This document shows positions 48,554 through 58,758 of a DNA stretch of 64,000 nt, one piece after another; the first letter of the stretch is position 1; each line of letters opens with the position of its first letter. The position numbers were made by a program, and so were the translations under genes. Source of the DNA: Eunapius fragilis (Eukaryota; Porifera; Demospongiae; Spongillida; Spongillidae); NCBI GenBank assembly GCA_963681505.1, contig OY811991.1, positions 2,697,171 to 2,761,170 of the forward strand. The letters are read 5' to 3'. The notes beneath the pieces are model-generated. The model saw only the letters and a list, made by a program, of their open reading frames with translations, ran no database searches and was not told where the DNA came from.

Positions 48554-49700
48554 CTATGATCCCAGCAAAAGCTTAACATAACCCTCAGGTAGGCAGTGCA
48601 GAAGCTGAGTGTTGACTCCTTGATCGTTCTGAAGTCCTTCAATACATGTAGTTGGGTACAATTCCAAGGTTGACATGTTTGAGGATATGTTTGGACTTAA
48701 GCAGTATGTAACATTATGTAAATGTACCTTATGTATGTACAGATAGGTGTGCTCACTTTCCTTAGTGCTCCTGGATGATGTATACTTCTGCCTGCAATAA
48801 GTTCTTCAATGGGAACATTATTGAAGAAATGTTGCATCATAGGAGAGAGATACATTCTTTTCACCACATCTAAATATGAGAGACACATTATTTCATATTC
48901 CAATACAGCTATTATTTGTTTTAGCATACCGTACATCGCCAGACGATGGGGCATCACACAGGTAACGGTGTACAGCAAAATGATGGCAGATATCACGACT
49001 AGGTGAGAGTTGGTTGCTGTATATATTCTGCGCTCTCACTGTTGTATTGAATGATTCACATCTAAAAAATAAACAAGAATGTCTCAGCCACTTACCTGTA
49101 AAGATTTACTCTTATTTCCAACATAGGATTAGCTTAGCTCTTAAGCCATACAGTGTCTGCATTTCTTTAGCACTCTGTACCATTGGTTGAGAACGAATAG
49201 CTGCAATCTGATCGAGACATTTTTCAAGTGTTCTTTCTTCATCTATCTTGGACACCTTTGTCAACCTAGGAATATGCATAAGTACTATAATCCAAAGGTT
49301 TTTCAACGTACCTCACAGATACAGCAAAACTTATTGGCTGCACTACCCAGATGGCTCACCAGTTGAGAGGCATGTGGATTGTCACAAATAATGACCATCA
49401 AAGGCGCCACAACCAAAACTTTCTCCTGTCTGTACATGTCCACCCAAAAAGGTATCAAAAGCTGTTAGCCAGGTATATCCTCAATTGAATATGCGATCCA
49501 AAATGAACATACCATTTACTAGCTCTTCATCATGTGCATCACATTGATCATTAGTACTGGAAGTATTATCATTAACCTCAGGTTCACCTTCGTGAGAACA
49601 TGCTATGGTATGTATGACAAATGAATATAAAGTATACCTGCATTTCTGGTGGTAAGGAGTTAAATAGGCTCTCATCAAAATCAAGCCATATCTGCCGATG
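48554..49700 (-). pseudogene. transposase-derived gene, diverged paralogue
   Basis: Exon-like pieces on the minus strand: 49700-49640 (WLDFDESLFNSLPPEMQ), about 49595-49512 (acidic), 49306-49120 (IDEERTLEKCLDQI), 49006-48930 (RDICHHFAVHRYLCDAPSSG), 48868-48757 (MMQHFFNNVPIEELI and HHPGALRK), and a last piece ending in a TAG at 48554. The fourth and fifth pieces align with the gene at 51.9-52.2 kb: SRDI--HFA-----RY-C, Q-F-N-VP and PG--R in the same order. It is therefore a diverged copy of the same transposase-derived family. The first three pieces could belong to another gene. Confidence 0.4.
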
Positions 49701-50303
49701 AAGATATACTTTTTGTATTAGGATACCTCTATATAGCGACGGAGGGGCATTTTCAGGGTTTGGTTTGGTACTTCGGGTTATGCCCTTCGTACTGCCGATA
49801 TGGAATGGAAGGGTTAACAGCTACGTACAGTAAGGGTAAAATTATCACCCTGTCCGCCTCAAAAAAAAGGTCTTGGGGTATTAACTCCCTACATTACATA
49901 CCTCGCGAGGCGCATCCTTCAGTATTGCGAGACTGCATGCTAGCAAAAGAAGTGTGAGACGCTCTCAACATAATTATGTCGATCGAGATTGAACTGGCGT
50001 GTAAAGGTCTCCTCACACACGTGGCAACAGTACAGAACTAACAGAGATAATGTACATATAATGCAGTTATTTAATCGATAAACTTACGTTTTCGATCGCC
50101 ACGGTTTAAGATGTAGCCATGTTTTTATTATTCGAGGCGTGCTTACCGTAATTCGTTTTAAATTTTTTTTTTAATGGTACGAAGGTCAATTCATAGGCAG
50201 GGGGGTCCCGGGGGGCCCCTCCCCTGGTTATACCATACTTACTCTAATATCTATGGTTATACTGCATGTAGCTATGTGTTTCTAAAGTAAAATAGCTACT
50301 AAC

Positions 50304-50483
50304 ACCAGGGGCGGATACAGGATTTTACAAAAGGGAGGGTTTGGACCCGCGATACGAAAAGCGGGTGTGGGTGTGGGTGGGGCTGTACGATTCAGGGGAG
50401 GTACCTTACATGAAAGGGGGGGGGGGGGGGGGGGGGGGGGTTGCAACCCCCCCCCCCCCCCCCCCTCCCGTATCCGTCACTGA
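50304..50483. mobile_element. MITE with CAGGGGCGGATAC ends around a poly(G)/poly(C) hairpin
   Basis: The left end CAGGGGCGGATACAGG and the right end CCCGTATCCGTCACTG are imperfect inverted repeats, flanked on both sides by AACAC (possible 5-bp target duplication). The interior holds G25, TTGCAA and C19, a long perfect hairpin. Confidence 0.6.
50416..50465. repeat. G25-TTGCAA-C19 palindrome
   Basis: A poly(G) run is followed by its own complement through a 6-bp palindromic loop. It could form a GC-only stem or a G-quadruplex on either strand. Confidence 0.95.
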
Positions 50484-50899
50484 ACACAAGCGAACATATC
50501 AATAATGCCCCTCCCTCTTTGGCGCCCTTCGTGGGGGTTGGCCCCTCCTTTCGGTAAGCGCTGGGGCCGCCTATGGTCAATAGTTAATTTTACCTATTTA
50601 TTGCTGTGGCAACTGCTGTCAATGTGCATTTTCCTCTTGTATTCCTGCTGTATTACTTCCAATGATAGCTTCGTGTGTACCTTCCGCATGTCATCATTGC
50701 TATATACTCCGAATGATAATTAACGAGGCTCGAGTACAACGTTTACCATATGTGTGGCCATCTATTACAGAAACTGGCTGTAAGGATACATCAAGAAGCA
50801 ACGTTGTCTTACGACCCGCAGTTGTAATACTACGGGTCTGCGATCAGTGAAGCAGTGTCTGGGCACGAGTTAAGCACGTGATCATACTTTGAATCAATC

Positions 50900-51080
50900 C
50901 TGTAATAACGAGCTGGTTCAAACTGTTAAAACATCTGGTTCAGATTGAATCAAAAAGTCATTATCAGGTTGTAATCAGTTTGAATCAACCTGGTACAACA
51001 GCCCACAATCAGACTGTGGTTATCAACAGCTTTGGTTCAGACTGTGACCCACCCCCTGGTTCAAACTGTTAGGCACCATC
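50900..51080. repeat. degenerate GGTTCAAACTG/GGTTCAGATTG repeats
   Basis: Seven or so diverged copies of a word of about 11 bp (GGTTCARAYTG, also as AATCAGTTTGAATC) spaced 25-35 bp apart. The stretch 49701-51100 otherwise shows no gene. Confidence 0.6.
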
Positions 51081-51479
51081 AGGTTTGAATCAGATTGGTA
51101 ACTTCTGGCTGTGTACTGTAGATTACAGTTAGTATCGAGCCAGTAAACGTCCTGTAACGGGACCGTATACTACCTGTAGACGAACAGATGGTATTCTTTT
51201 ACGGACATAGCTACCGTTAATCCAATTAACTGTTAATACATTCATTTCAAATGTTCTTAACGCAACAAAAAAACACAAGTTTTGTATCTTCAATATGTTC
51301 TCGTTCCAGTGTTGACAGCTTGTGTATGCTGAAATGTGCAGTTGTTTCCACACTCATATGCATGGACTATTGACACAGCCGTCTGAATTCTTGTGCTGTC
51401 TACAGAAAACAGTGTCCTTGACTGGGTGAACAGCGGGCATTTATGGTCATTCATAAGTTGGCTTCTTGCATTGGCAAGA

Positions 51480-52566
51480 AACCATGTAGCAGGCAAAGGG
51501 TACGTCCTGACTTCAGTTTTACCGTTGCCAGTAGCTGCCCATATGTGAACTGGAATGAGATGAGGGTTCATCATGACAAAAAACATTACTCTCAACTAAG
51601 CAATTTACCTCACAGAACGAACGATGTAATTTAACATAATCCTCAGTATGTACAAGCTCGAAACAATTGGAGACGACTGCTCTGAACTCCTGCACACTGT
51701 CATCTATAGTGCCCAGGTGAGTGATGACACTGTTGGGAGGCTCGAGCTGTTCTAGTTGCTCAATCGTCCCATCAAGTGTCTTCGAATGGAGCTTGAGCAG
51801 GTTTATTTTTCCAAAGTAAGATGTTGCCTGCAACAGACTTTTCATTGACACACAGTCTGATTTTATGAACAGCTTACAACTCACCATACGTCCTGTTCCA
51901 GGCTTATAAATTTCTCTGTCTGCTTTCGAAACCTTACTTGGAACAGAGTTTATAAAGCTTTGCACCTCATGTGAGTTGTAAAGATCTTGAACACATCTGT
52001 GTAAGCTTTGAATACATTTATATAAGTATCAGAGATGACTAACCTTTCATCACCATTATGCTTTCCTCCACCACAAATGTAGCGCAGGTGTTCAACAATT
52101 GCGAAGTGGTTAGCTATATCTCGACTAGGAGCTTGCTTGTTACCAAAGATGTTTTGAAGACGCACGGAGGAGTTAAAAAACTCACACCTATTTTGAGGAA
52201 AACATTAACTCCATACACATGACCAAAATGCATAAAAACATACACACACACCAACATAAATATACAGACATACACTGTCACACATGCACAAACACACACA
52301 AACACACACATGCACACATACATAACATAGATATACACACTGAAAGTACACACACATGACACACAGATTTACCGCTCTGCACTGAAAGCCGAAGTTGGAC
52401 CGTAGTTCTCCATACTCTCCACAAGATGAAGAAAGTAATGAACTTTCTGCTTGTGTAAGAGGGAGGGCATGAATTCTTTTACGGTTTGCACAAACTCCAC
52501 ACAGATCTTCTTCCAGGTGTCTGCTTCAGCAGGATCAAAGAAATCGCAATATGCAATGCGAAACAC
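51480..52566 (-). pseudogene. APSRDIA-type transposase-derived gene, spliced
   Basis: Three exons can be read with matching phases: 52566-52373, 52187-52044 and 51957-51885. Joined, they give KVHYFLHLVESMENYGPTSA, then the SAER/FFNSSVRLQN region, FGNKQAPSRDIANHF, HLRYICGGG and FINSVPSKV. Another open stretch runs to about 51519. The GP-S-F--ER-E-FNS--R and N-QAPSRDIA signatures belong to large eukaryotic DDE transposase families of the CACTA/Plavaka/KDZ assemblage (C-terminal part). The catalytic region upstream of 52566 is absent and is replaced by R2-like sequence. The family name is uncertain. Confidence 0.55.
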
Positions 52567-52639
52567 CTGAAAAAGCGCAAGGTGCACCTATTACACATGT
52601 ATAATGTCAATTCATACTCCTAACCTTTGACAGCGCCAA

Positions 52640-53241
52640 TAGCACTGTTTGCTGTCCGTCTGTGCTCCCAACCAAGAGGACATGGAGACATTCCTCAATG
52701 CCACCCCCAACCCCGGTGAGGGCAAGACAGGAGATATCCAGTCCCTCTGGAGCACAGTAAGAACATCACTTGCTCAATGCGATGCCCTGATCAACCTGAA
52801 GGACAGCAAAATTCTCTGCAGTGAAAAAGCAATTAACTGGACAGGGAAGAAAAAGCTGGGGAAGGCACTAAGAAGCAAACTACAGTGGAACTACCTCTGC
52901 TGCCTGCAAGAGGCCTCTGACCAGGGCAGAACTTTCAGGTGTGTTGCCCTCCACCCCTCCAGCAACCACTGGTGTACCGTTTTGCCACCAAAGGTAGACT
53001 GAATCTCCTTCTCACCAGAACAGTGCTCAGACAGTCTGGAAGGCAACAAAACACCAGCTGCCCCAGATGCAATGAGGAGCAAGAGACCCTTGCACATGTG
53101 CTTAATCATTGCCCTAGGAACGTGGGCCTCAGACATCGGGGCACCATGTACCTTGAACATACTGTACCAGGTGACCCTCAGGGTCTCAAACCTGATCTGG
53201 TCCTACTAAATGAGATCACTAGGCAGGCTTACAATACCTGA
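52640..53241 (+). pseudogene. R2-like retrotransposon copy A, C-terminal fragment
   Basis: Contains the region after the RT (FLNATPNPGEGKTGDIQSLW), the CCHC knuckle CPRCNEEQETLAHVLNHC and the start of the restriction-like endonuclease (VPGDPQGLKPDLVLLNE). Two internal deletions are visible against copy D, one after NHW (with a frame change) and one after NVGLRHR. It ends abruptly at 53241, where proline-rich ORF sequence begins. Confidence 0.85.
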
Positions 53242-55745
53242 GAGGAAAGGAGGCCCCAGACACCCCCTCCCCCCTCTCACACCACCATCCTCATCTGTGC
53301 ACACCCCACCCCCCAGCTACGGTCTCCGCAAGGCAGCACCGTAGTCTGGGCGTGGTTGCTAGTCAGCTGCTACTACCCCACATCGCCAGCTGCTGTGGAG
53401 TCGGTCCCGCCCACACCATCAGCTAGACAACTGGAAGCCCATCGTGCTGCAAAACACAATATACAAGATCTACACAGCCATCATAGCACGAGGGGTCTCA
53501 GGCTGGGCACGCAGTGAAAACATCATCAGCCCCTCCCAGAAGGGATTCCTGCCGTATGAGGGATGTCTGGAACACGGCTTTGTCCTGCGAAGTGTGCTCC
53601 AAGACGCATGTCGCAGAAAGAAACCAGCTAACGTGGTGTGGCTCGACCTCAAGGATGCCTTTGGTTCCGCCCCCCACAACATCCTCATAGAAGTCCTAAG
53701 GATGGCAGGCCTCCGTGATACCACCATCAAAGCCATCAAGGACATTTATGATGGCTCCACCACAGCCATCAGGACTAAATCAGAAGTCTCCCCTCAGATC
53801 CCCTGCCGAAGAGGAGTAAAACAGGGTTGTCCCCTCAGCCCCATACTCTTTGACCTAGTAGTGGAGGTAGTCATCCGGGCAATGGAGGGAGTCCCGAGGT
53901 CAGGATACCAGCTGGCTAACTCAACTGTCAAGACCCTGACCTACGCAGATGACCTCTGTGCCCTGGCCACCAACCAAGCCACGACCCAGAGGATGCTTGA
54001 CAAGGCCCAGGCAGCGGCGAAGTGGGCTGGCCTTAAATTCAACCCCAGAAAATGTGCTACCCTCACCATCCACCGAGACCATAGCTCAAGACAACGGGTG
54101 GACACATTCCAACCCACCCTGGATGGAGAACTGATCCCAGCACTCCCCTGGGAAGGGAGGTACAAGTACCTCGGTTGTAAAGTGGGAGCAGGCCCTAAAT
54201 CCGAGCTGCAGCAGGTGGGCACAGAGTACCTGGCTGACTGCGAGGCCATCCTCAAGTCAGGTCTGGCAGACTGGCAAAAGCTTGACGCCATCCACCACTT
54301 TGCCAGGCTGCACCTCATCTACCTGCTGCAGAACGCTGAACCAGCTATTGGGTGGGCGAGGTCACTAGACAAGGCATTGAGGGTCCTCACCAAGCTCCAC
54401 CTCAAGCTCCCACGTCGTACTATCTCATCCTTCCTTTACACCCCACCTAGGTTGGGGGGGCCTGGGCCTACCAAACATCGAGGATGAGGTCCACATCTTT
54501 AGAATTTCCTCGGCCTTCAAACTACTGTTCACCCAGAATGACAACCTTGTCAGTGACATTGCCAACTCAGCTCTGGCACAGACAACTGAGATTTGTTCAG
54601 AAGGCCAGAGGGGTGCCAGGAGTTCATCAACCGACCCTTGGAACCTGGTGAGGGCCGGCGTGGAGACATCACCACGATGTGGAGTGAGGTTCGAGCCTCA
54701 CTAACCCACTGCTAGGCGGAACTCCTCTTATACAGGAATGCCATCTCCTGTGGCGGGAAGACCACTGGATGGGCAAAGCGGAGGCTGGTGACCAGTCAAC
54801 TCTGATCCACTCTCCACAAGAGATACCAGGAGCAATGGATGCTCGCCAGGGACCAGGGCAGATCGGCAGCATGCATATCCGCCCACCCTGCGAGCAACCA
54901 CTGGATCAAGACCGGCAAATTTACCAGCTTTGGGGAGTACCGGTTTGCTCTGAAGGCCCGCCTTAACCTGCTCCACACGAGGACTGTAAGGAGCAGAGCC
55001 GGTGAACGGATCCCTGACCTCAGCTGCCCACGGTGCCAAGAGACTTTCGCTCATGTGCTCAACCTCTGTCCCAACCATGTTGGCCTACTGCGCCATCGTC
55101 ACAACAAGATCCTGGCTCGATTGGCAAATGCAGTGCCAGCGTGGAAGGGGCAGCAGTACAAGGAGCAGGTCATCCCAGGGGACACGCAGGGGCTAAAACC
55201 GGACTTAGCCATCTTCAATGAGGCCACCAAAGAAGCCTACATTGTGGACGTCACAATGCCCTTCGAGGACACAGAGGCATTCCCTGCAGCCCGAGCAGCA
55301 AAAGAGCAGAAGTACCACCACCTGAAGGCACTGCTCAGGTCCAAGGGGTACCACAAGGTAGAGGTGGATGCCTTCATTGTGGGCCCTCTGGGAAGCTGGG
55401 ATACAGCCAACAACTCAGAATCTGTCTGTTGGCTGAAGGTATGCCCGACAGTTTCGACAGCTCTGCTGCACTGAGGCCATCAAGGGCAGCTACACTATTG
55501 GAGAAATCTACTGTCAGGTGCCCAGGACCAGGATGACCCGTAAACTGCATCTCCACACTGCCCTAGGTGCCCCACTTGCTCCCTCTCCCCTTCGCAGGAT
55601 GTACTTTTTAGTGTGTCTGCAGCACAGTGTTTTTTTCTATACATGTATGTATGTACCTGTAATACCCAGCTATAATGCTAGAGAGTGTCGCCCCTTCGCG
55701 GGGGCCACCTCTTTGGCGGTGCTGACCTTGCTCATTTGCAATTAA
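53242..55745 (+). pseudogene. R2-like retrotransposon copy B (internally deleted)
   Basis: Starts inside the proline-rich N-terminal region (a degenerate copy of the RQH-SPG motif near 53330), then jumps to the reverse transcriptase. The RT frame 53444-54487 has motif QNTIYKIYTAIIARG, WLDLKDAFGSAPH, GVKQGCPLSP and the YADD box. After about 54460 the frame breaks twice. The C-terminal piece 54839-55474 has a CCHC knuckle shortened by about three residues and an RLE with KPDLAIFNE...EAYIVDV. The 3' UTR runs to about 55745. Not active. Confidence 0.87.
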
Positions 55746-57530
55746 AATTTAACTGTTCTTATGAGTGTAATTGATTTCAGTTTCTGGGTGTTTTTCAGGT
55801 GGGGGAAAGCCTTAGGTTAGGTAGAGTGTTAGGTCTAAAGGGAAGGGTTGGAGTCAGAATTGGCCGAATGGCAAAAGTTAGATGCATACCGCCGCTTCTT
55901 ATTCCCAAGACTATCCTATGTCCTGAAGATATTCTTCCCTGGGTCTCTGTGGTGCCGTAAGTTGGACACGGGGACGAGGAAATGGCTGAAGAAGGCAGTG
56001 TGCATTCCATCCTGCGCCTGCTCAGCATTCCTGTACACTCCACGCAGTACCTCAGTGGGCTCAGCGTCCCATGTATTGAGGATGAAATGCATGTCACCCG
56101 GGTAGCCCAAGCTTTCAAATTCCTTGCTGAAACCCGGGACCCCACTGTACGACGTCGCACGTCTCCAGTTGGAAGAGGTCGTCTGGAAAGCATGTGTGTC
56201 CCTCGGTCGGTACCGCTATCAATCGATCAGCTTCCCACCTTCCTCAACACACCTGCCCCATCCCAGGATGATGCACGCGGCGACCTCAAAAGTTTATGGA
56301 GCTCAGTGAGACCTATCCTTCAACATACGCACGCCACCATCCTCCTCTCCCAGGAATCTGCCTCAGTCAATTGTGATGGTTTTGAAGTCTGCTGGGCGAA
56401 AAGACACGACATCAATCGAGTGTTGAAACTCGCAACCCAGACCAGACACTTGAACATGCTGCAAGAGGAAGGAAGAGCGAGCTTTTCTACCTGTCTCGCA
56501 AATCGTCAAATTACTTTACTTACTCAGGCGCGTACCTAACGTTTCCCCAACACCATTTCGCCCTGAGAGTCCGCCTGAACCTCTTACCAACTAAAACAGT
56601 CCAGACAAGATGTGGTAAAGTAATCCCCGACACTCGCTGCCATCAGTGCCATATGGTCCCCGAGACGTTGTCTCATCTACTTAACCACTGCCTTCACAAC
56701 ATGGGTCAGATCAGAGAACGTCACAATGTAGTGTTAGAGAGACTAATTCATTATATTCCACCATCGGTGGGAGACAAGTTTAAAGAACAACCTCTGCCTG
56801 ACACAACGGGAGCCAACCGCCCTGATCTAACGATCATTGCGCCAGACGGTCGTTCTGCAGTCCTTGTGGGCGTTTGTGTGCCGTTTGAAGGAGTTCCAGA
56901 AGCTCTCCAGGAAGCGGCTGAAGAGAAGGTCAGAAAATACAAATCATTGCGGCGAACCCTCCTGGGCCTTTTTGAAACGGTTAAAGTACTCCCCTTCGTG
57001 GTAGGAAGCTTGGGGAGCTGGTTTCCCCCCAATGATGAAGTCCTCAAAAGGCTTCACATTGGGTGGAAATGTACTGCGCTAATGCGCAGACTCTGTGTAG
57101 CCTCTGTTATTGTGGGCTCACAGGACATCTGGTTCCATTCAGCCTGCCCCCACCCTGGTACCAACGCTCCCAGCCACCTCCAAACCCACGACTTGCCACC
57201 GCTATCCGCCAACCCGTCCTGTCTATAACTAAGAAGTTAAGATTAATAATACGAACTTTACCTACACGCACTCATATAGTACACTCATTTATGTTGCACT
57301 TTGTTTGTCTCTGTGCTACTGTGCAGCATAGCCTACTTACTCACCCCCGCTCAAGTGCTCTGGACAGTCTGCAGTTCCCTGAATGCCCCGCGCTCCATGG
57401 TCCTGCGAAAGAACATATATGTGTGAAGCATTTGTATATCTCTTAGTATTATTTGTTTAGATAGTCCTTAGTTATAGGTTGCTGTGCATTGTACTTCTCC
57501 GCCAACCTTGGTTGAGGGGCCCCTCTGCGA
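55746..57530 (+). pseudogene. R2-like retrotransposon copy C, second subfamily
   Basis: Begins with the same 105-bp leader that precedes copy E, then jumps at about 55851 into the RT thumb (LAEWQKLDAYRRFLFPRLSY). Frames change near 55990 and 56535. The CCHC is CHQCHMVPETLSHLLNHC and the RLE reads NRPDLTIIAPDG...LVGVCVPFEG, ending at 57228. The C-terminal sequence is clearly different from copies A, B and D and like copy E. Confidence 0.85.
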
Positions 57531-58758
57531 AGTGGCCGTAGGTCGCACCCATTGAAGGCCCGACTCCAAACGTTGCAAACACGACCTCCTCCTCACCTGG
57601 CTGGACCTACGGGACGTATTTGGATCAGTCAACGCTCCCCCAGAGAATGGAGAAGGCCTGCAGGGGGACATAAAGTCACTCTGGAGTAGAGTGAGACGCT
57701 CACTACAGCTCTGTAGAGCCACCATTGACCTCACATCGAGGAGAATATCCATAGGGGGCATGGAATATGGCCCGTTGAAGAGGGGGATGATTTGCAGAGC
57801 AATGAGGGCAGTCATGCAAGAGGGTCACCTCTTGAGATGGAAAAGTGCTAGAGACCAGGGGAGGGCAGCAGAGTGTGTGGCAGCCCATCCAGCCAGCAAT
57901 CACTGGATCAGAGGTGGCAAATACACCTCATTCAGTGAATACCGATTTGCACATAAGGCCAGACTGAACCTCCTCCCCACACGTACCGTGAGAAGGAGAT
58001 CTGGGGAAGCAATAGCGGATGTGAGCTGCCCCAAATGTCACCTGGAACAAGAGACACTAGCTCACGCTCTTAACCACTGCCCACCACACGTGGGTTTGAT
58101 TCGGCAGCGACACAATAGGATCCTCCATCGGCTTGCCAAGGCAGTCCAACCGGCAAAAGGAAGACAGTTCCTAGAACAGATGGTACCGGGGGATAACAGG
58201 AACCTCAGACCAGATTTGGTCATAGTGAACGAGGCCAAATCGGAGGCCTACATAGTTGATGTGGCAGTACCATTTGAGGGAGAAGAGTCCTTCCCAGCCG
58301 CAAGAAAGTCCAAGGAAGACAAATACCATCACCTCAAAGCCCTTCTGCACACGAAAGGCATCCAAAAAGTTGAGGTCGATGGTTTTGTGGTGGGTGCACT
58401 GGGCAGTTGGGACCCAGAAAACGAGGGGGTCCTAAGAAAGCTGTCCATTGGGTCCAGATATGCGACCCTCTTCAGAAAATTATGCTGTACAGAGGCCATT
58501 AAGGGCAGCTACGCCATCTGGAGGGCAAAGACAGGGTGACCTGGAACCCCTAAATGAAGAGTGATGGAACTTGGACTCTATATTGCAAACAATTTTACTA
58601 GATGTGTTTCTCTATGTGTACGTGTACGTACCGCCTTGGCGGAGGGCCCTACATGTGTACTCACTTTCACCCGGCCGATGAGCCGGAGAGTGCCACCCTG
58701 CGAGGGGTCACCTCTTCGGAGGTGTAGGCCTTACTTGCTTTATGCAAATCAATTTTTA
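57531..58758 (+). pseudogene. R2-like retrotransposon copy D (RT deleted)
   Basis: Starts with RT motif A (LLTWLDLRDVFGSVN at about 57588), which is fused after a large deletion to the post-RT region (PPENGEGLQGDIKSLWSRVR). The remaining frame to 58539 is intact: CCHC CPKCHLEQETLAHALNHC and a complete RLE domain (RPDLVIVNEAKSEAYIVDVA, then KYHHLKALL and GALGSWD). It gives the reference C terminus of subfamily 1. The 3' UTR is about 220 bp and resembles that of copy B. Confidence 0.88.

Noticed and set aside
48484-48999. His/Pro-rich 161-aa ORF over the CCATCACCACACCC array
   Set aside because: It is minisatellite translation with no start context or splice pattern. The actual span is 47999-48484.
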